A program made the position numbers and the translations under genes. From Mycolicibacterium frederiksbergense (GTDB lineage Bacteria > Actinomycetota > Actinomycetes > Mycobacteriales > Mycobacteriaceae): DNA of 64,000 nucleotides. Below the pieces are notes generated by a model. That model saw only the letters and a list, made by a program, of their open reading frames with translations. It was not told the DNA's origin and ran no database searches. Where the stretch lies: positions 434,001 to 498,000 of the forward strand of contig NZ_JARXVE010000001.1 in NCBI RefSeq assembly GCF_029893345.1, in the 5' to 3' direction. Below are positions 62,127 through 64,000 of the stretch, piece by piece; the first letter of the stretch is position 1; the number at the start of each line of letters is the position of its first letter.

Positions 62127-62744
62127 TCAATCCGGCTTGCGTTGCAGGATGTCGTGTGCCGGGCCGACGGTGCTTGCGCCCCGCACGGCCAACCCGTCGA
62201 CCAGCAGCTGCAGGCCGAACGCGAACTGTCGGGAGGTGTCGCGGTCCAGCACCGACTGCTCATCGGTCAGCGCACCCGCGGAGTCCCATTGCAGCCGGGA
62301 CTGCTCGTCGGCGGTGAATCCGAGCACGTAATAGAGCACGGTGCGGGCGGCCAACTCGTCATCCGGTGACGTCACACCGGCGTGCTGGGCGGCGCCGGCC
62401 AGCTGGGCCAGGATCTCGTTGACGATTTGCGAATGCCCGGCCGAGAAGCTGGATGAGACCAGCTCGGCCCCGTCGGTATGGGACAGCAGTGCATCACGCA
62501 GTGCCGCGCAGATCTGATGGATCTGGGCAGGCCAGGCCGGCGCGTTTGGTTCGACGCGGACGGGCTGCAGGATGCGGTCCGCGACCGCGCCGAGCAGCTC
62601 CTGTTTGTTGGCGAAGTGCCAGTACAACGCCCCGGGGCTGACATTGAGCTCACGGGCCAGGCGTCGCATCGTCAGGTCGCCGATGCCGTAGTTGTCGAGG
62701 ATGGCCGTCGCCGCATCCACCACGTCGGGTTTGTGGAGTTGCAC
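62127..62744 (-). CDS. bioQ: TetR-family biotin regulator BioQ
   Basis: A 205-residue TetR repressor. The HTH lies at about residues 21-46 (GDLTMRRLARELNVSPGALY), followed by WHFANKQELLGAVADRIL and a helical ligand/dimer domain. It is divergent from bioB with its operator in between, as reported for BioQ of M. smegmatis. GTG 62744 has a -10 box TAGGGT six bases upstream, and the operator lies just behind this box, so it probably represses itself. Confidence 0.88.
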   Translation of the reverse strand: MQLHKPDVVDAATAILDNYGIGDLTMRRLARELNVSPGALYWHFANKQELLGAVADRILQPVRVEPNAPAWPAQIHQICAALRDALLSHTDGAELVSSSFSAGHSQIVNEILAQLAGAAQHAGVTSPDDELAARTVLYYVLGFTADEQSRLQWDSAGALTDEQSVLDRDTSRQFAFGLQLLVDGLAVRGASTVGPAHDILQRKPD

Positions 62745-62750
62745 ACCGTT

Positions 62751-62756
62751 ACCCTA
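62751..62756 (-). promoter_or_regulatory. -10 box TAGGGT, leaderless start of bioQ
   Basis: On the minus strand TAGGGT is followed by six bases and GTG 62744. It overlaps the bioB -10 box on the other strand by two bases. Confidence 0.5.
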
Positions 62757-62760
62757 GCCT
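62755..62760 (+). promoter_or_regulatory. -10 box TAGCCT for bioB
   Basis: TAGCCT abuts the operator TGAACGGTGTTCA, mirroring TAACCT plus operator at bioF. Transcription would start near 62767, giving a leader of about 110 nt. Confidence 0.5.
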
Positions 62761-62772
62761 GAACGGTGTTCA
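62760..62772. promoter_or_regulatory. BioQ operator TGAAC-GGT-GTTCA between bioQ and bioB
   Basis: A perfect 5-3-5 palindrome identical to the one before bioF. It sits on the predicted bioB transcription start and immediately behind the bioQ -10 box, so one bound dimer could silence both genes. Confidence 0.85.
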
Positions 62773-62850
62773 ATTGTCGGCACCGCCGACGCGTTCAAAT
62801 CGTCGGCCCCGCCGACGCATCCAATTGTCCGGCCCCGCCGGCACGTTGAA
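62766..62850 (+). repeat. Tandem ~25-nt repeat array in the bioB leader
   Basis: Units at 62766-62790 (25 nt), 62791-62816 and 62817-62842 (26 nt each), then a partial ACGTTGAA. Each has a TTCAA/TCCAA start and a GC inverted repeat (GTCGGC-N3-GCCGAC in the first, similar in the others). The third unit carries paired changes (CCGGCC/GGC side) but remains foldable. It ends 14 nt before the ribosome site AGGAGGA (62864-62870). Confidence 0.75.
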
Positions 62851-62855
62851 GATGA

Positions 62856-63893
<1,038 letters not shown>

Positions 63894-63904
63894 AACTGGT
63901 GGTG

Positions 63905-64000
63905 ATGGTTCACGAGTTGCCCGCGCCCGTTGGCGCCGGCGTATACAACGTCTACACGGGCGTTCAGGCCAGTGCAGCTGCTGGTTCCGCCATGCCCACC
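63905..64000 (+). CDS. bsaP: BsaP-like biotin synthase auxiliary protein, N-terminal part
   Basis: An open frame from ATG 63905 (or GTG 63902) runs off the right edge with 32 codons visible, beginning MVHELPAPVGAGVYNVYTG. It lies 11 bp after bioB in the position of Rv1590, a small protein reported as an accessory factor that helps regenerate the cluster of mycobacterial BioB. The cysteine region expected for cluster binding is beyond the window, so the call rests on position and remembered N-terminal similarity. Confidence 0.6.
   Translation, partial: MVHELPAPVGAGVYNVYTGVQASAAAGSAMPT

Overview
The window is a stretch of chromosome from a high-GC, fast-growing mycobacterium (Mycolicibacterium / M. 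smegmatis type). Support comes from the gene content and order: Rv1486c-, Rv1487/88-, mutAB-meaB-, lipL-, pks5-, ileS-, dinB1-, ansA-, lspA-, dnaE1-, ilvA-, treXYZ- and bioA/F/D/B-like genes lie in essentially the Mycobacterium tuberculosis order (compared from memory, not by search). Nothing looks like a prophage, insertion sequence, CRISPR array, rRNA or tRNA gene.

Layout. 1-3.2 kb: start of an Rv1486c-like gene, an NfeD/SPFH membrane pair, and a deazaflavin oxidoreductase with a TVP38-type membrane protein. 3.3-8.4 kb: methylmalonyl-CoA mutase (mutA, mutB) and its G-protein chaperone meaB. 8.5-10.2 kb: a DUF4333 lipoprotein and a LipL-type esterase. 10.2-11.15 kb: a 968-bp non-coding region, visibly less GC-rich, with several perfect inverted repeats. 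11.15-30.2 kb: a lipooligosaccharide-type locus with a KS-AT-DH-ER-KR-ACP polyketide synthase (pks5/mas type), a PapA-type acyltransferase, three paralogous WES/DGAT-like acyltransferases, a fatty-acyl-AMP ligase, a Gap/Sap-type membrane protein, a glycosyltransferase and an MmpL transporter. 30.2-32.1 kb: an accessory trio of 7-TM protein, small HTH regulator and a divergent half condensation-domain protein. 32.1-44.5 kb: T-box-controlled ileS, an S4 protein, dinB1, ansA, lspA-rluD-rarD and dnaE1. 44.5-49.9 kb: a methyltransferase, a membrane protein, an internally deleted SRPBCC remnant, a Ddn-type protein, ilvA, and a divergent MFS/HxlR pair. 49.9-58.3 kb: an acyltransferase-treX-treY-treZ operon. 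58.4-64 kb: biotin genes bioA-bioF-bioD, a 2H phosphoesterase, bioQ, bioB and the start of a bsaP-like gene.

The parts fit together metabolically. Methylmalonyl-CoA made or consumed by MutAB is the extender of MAS/Pks5-type synthases. Biotin is the cofactor of the acyl-CoA carboxylases that make it. Trehalose is the usual core of mycobacterial acylated glycolipids and lipooligosaccharides. This link is inference, not shown by the sequence.

The least expected features are regulatory. A TGAAC-N3-GTTCA palindrome overlaps the putative transcription start of both bioF and bioB, in the near-identical context TA(A/G)CCTGAACGGTGTTCAA. It is followed in both 5' leaders by three ~25-nt repeats that can form hairpins. 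One more repeat unit lies just after pks5, and another palindrome of the same design lies upstream of pks5. Many genes also show a TANNNT box 6-8 nt before the start codon, the layout of leaderless transcripts, and this helped fix several starts.
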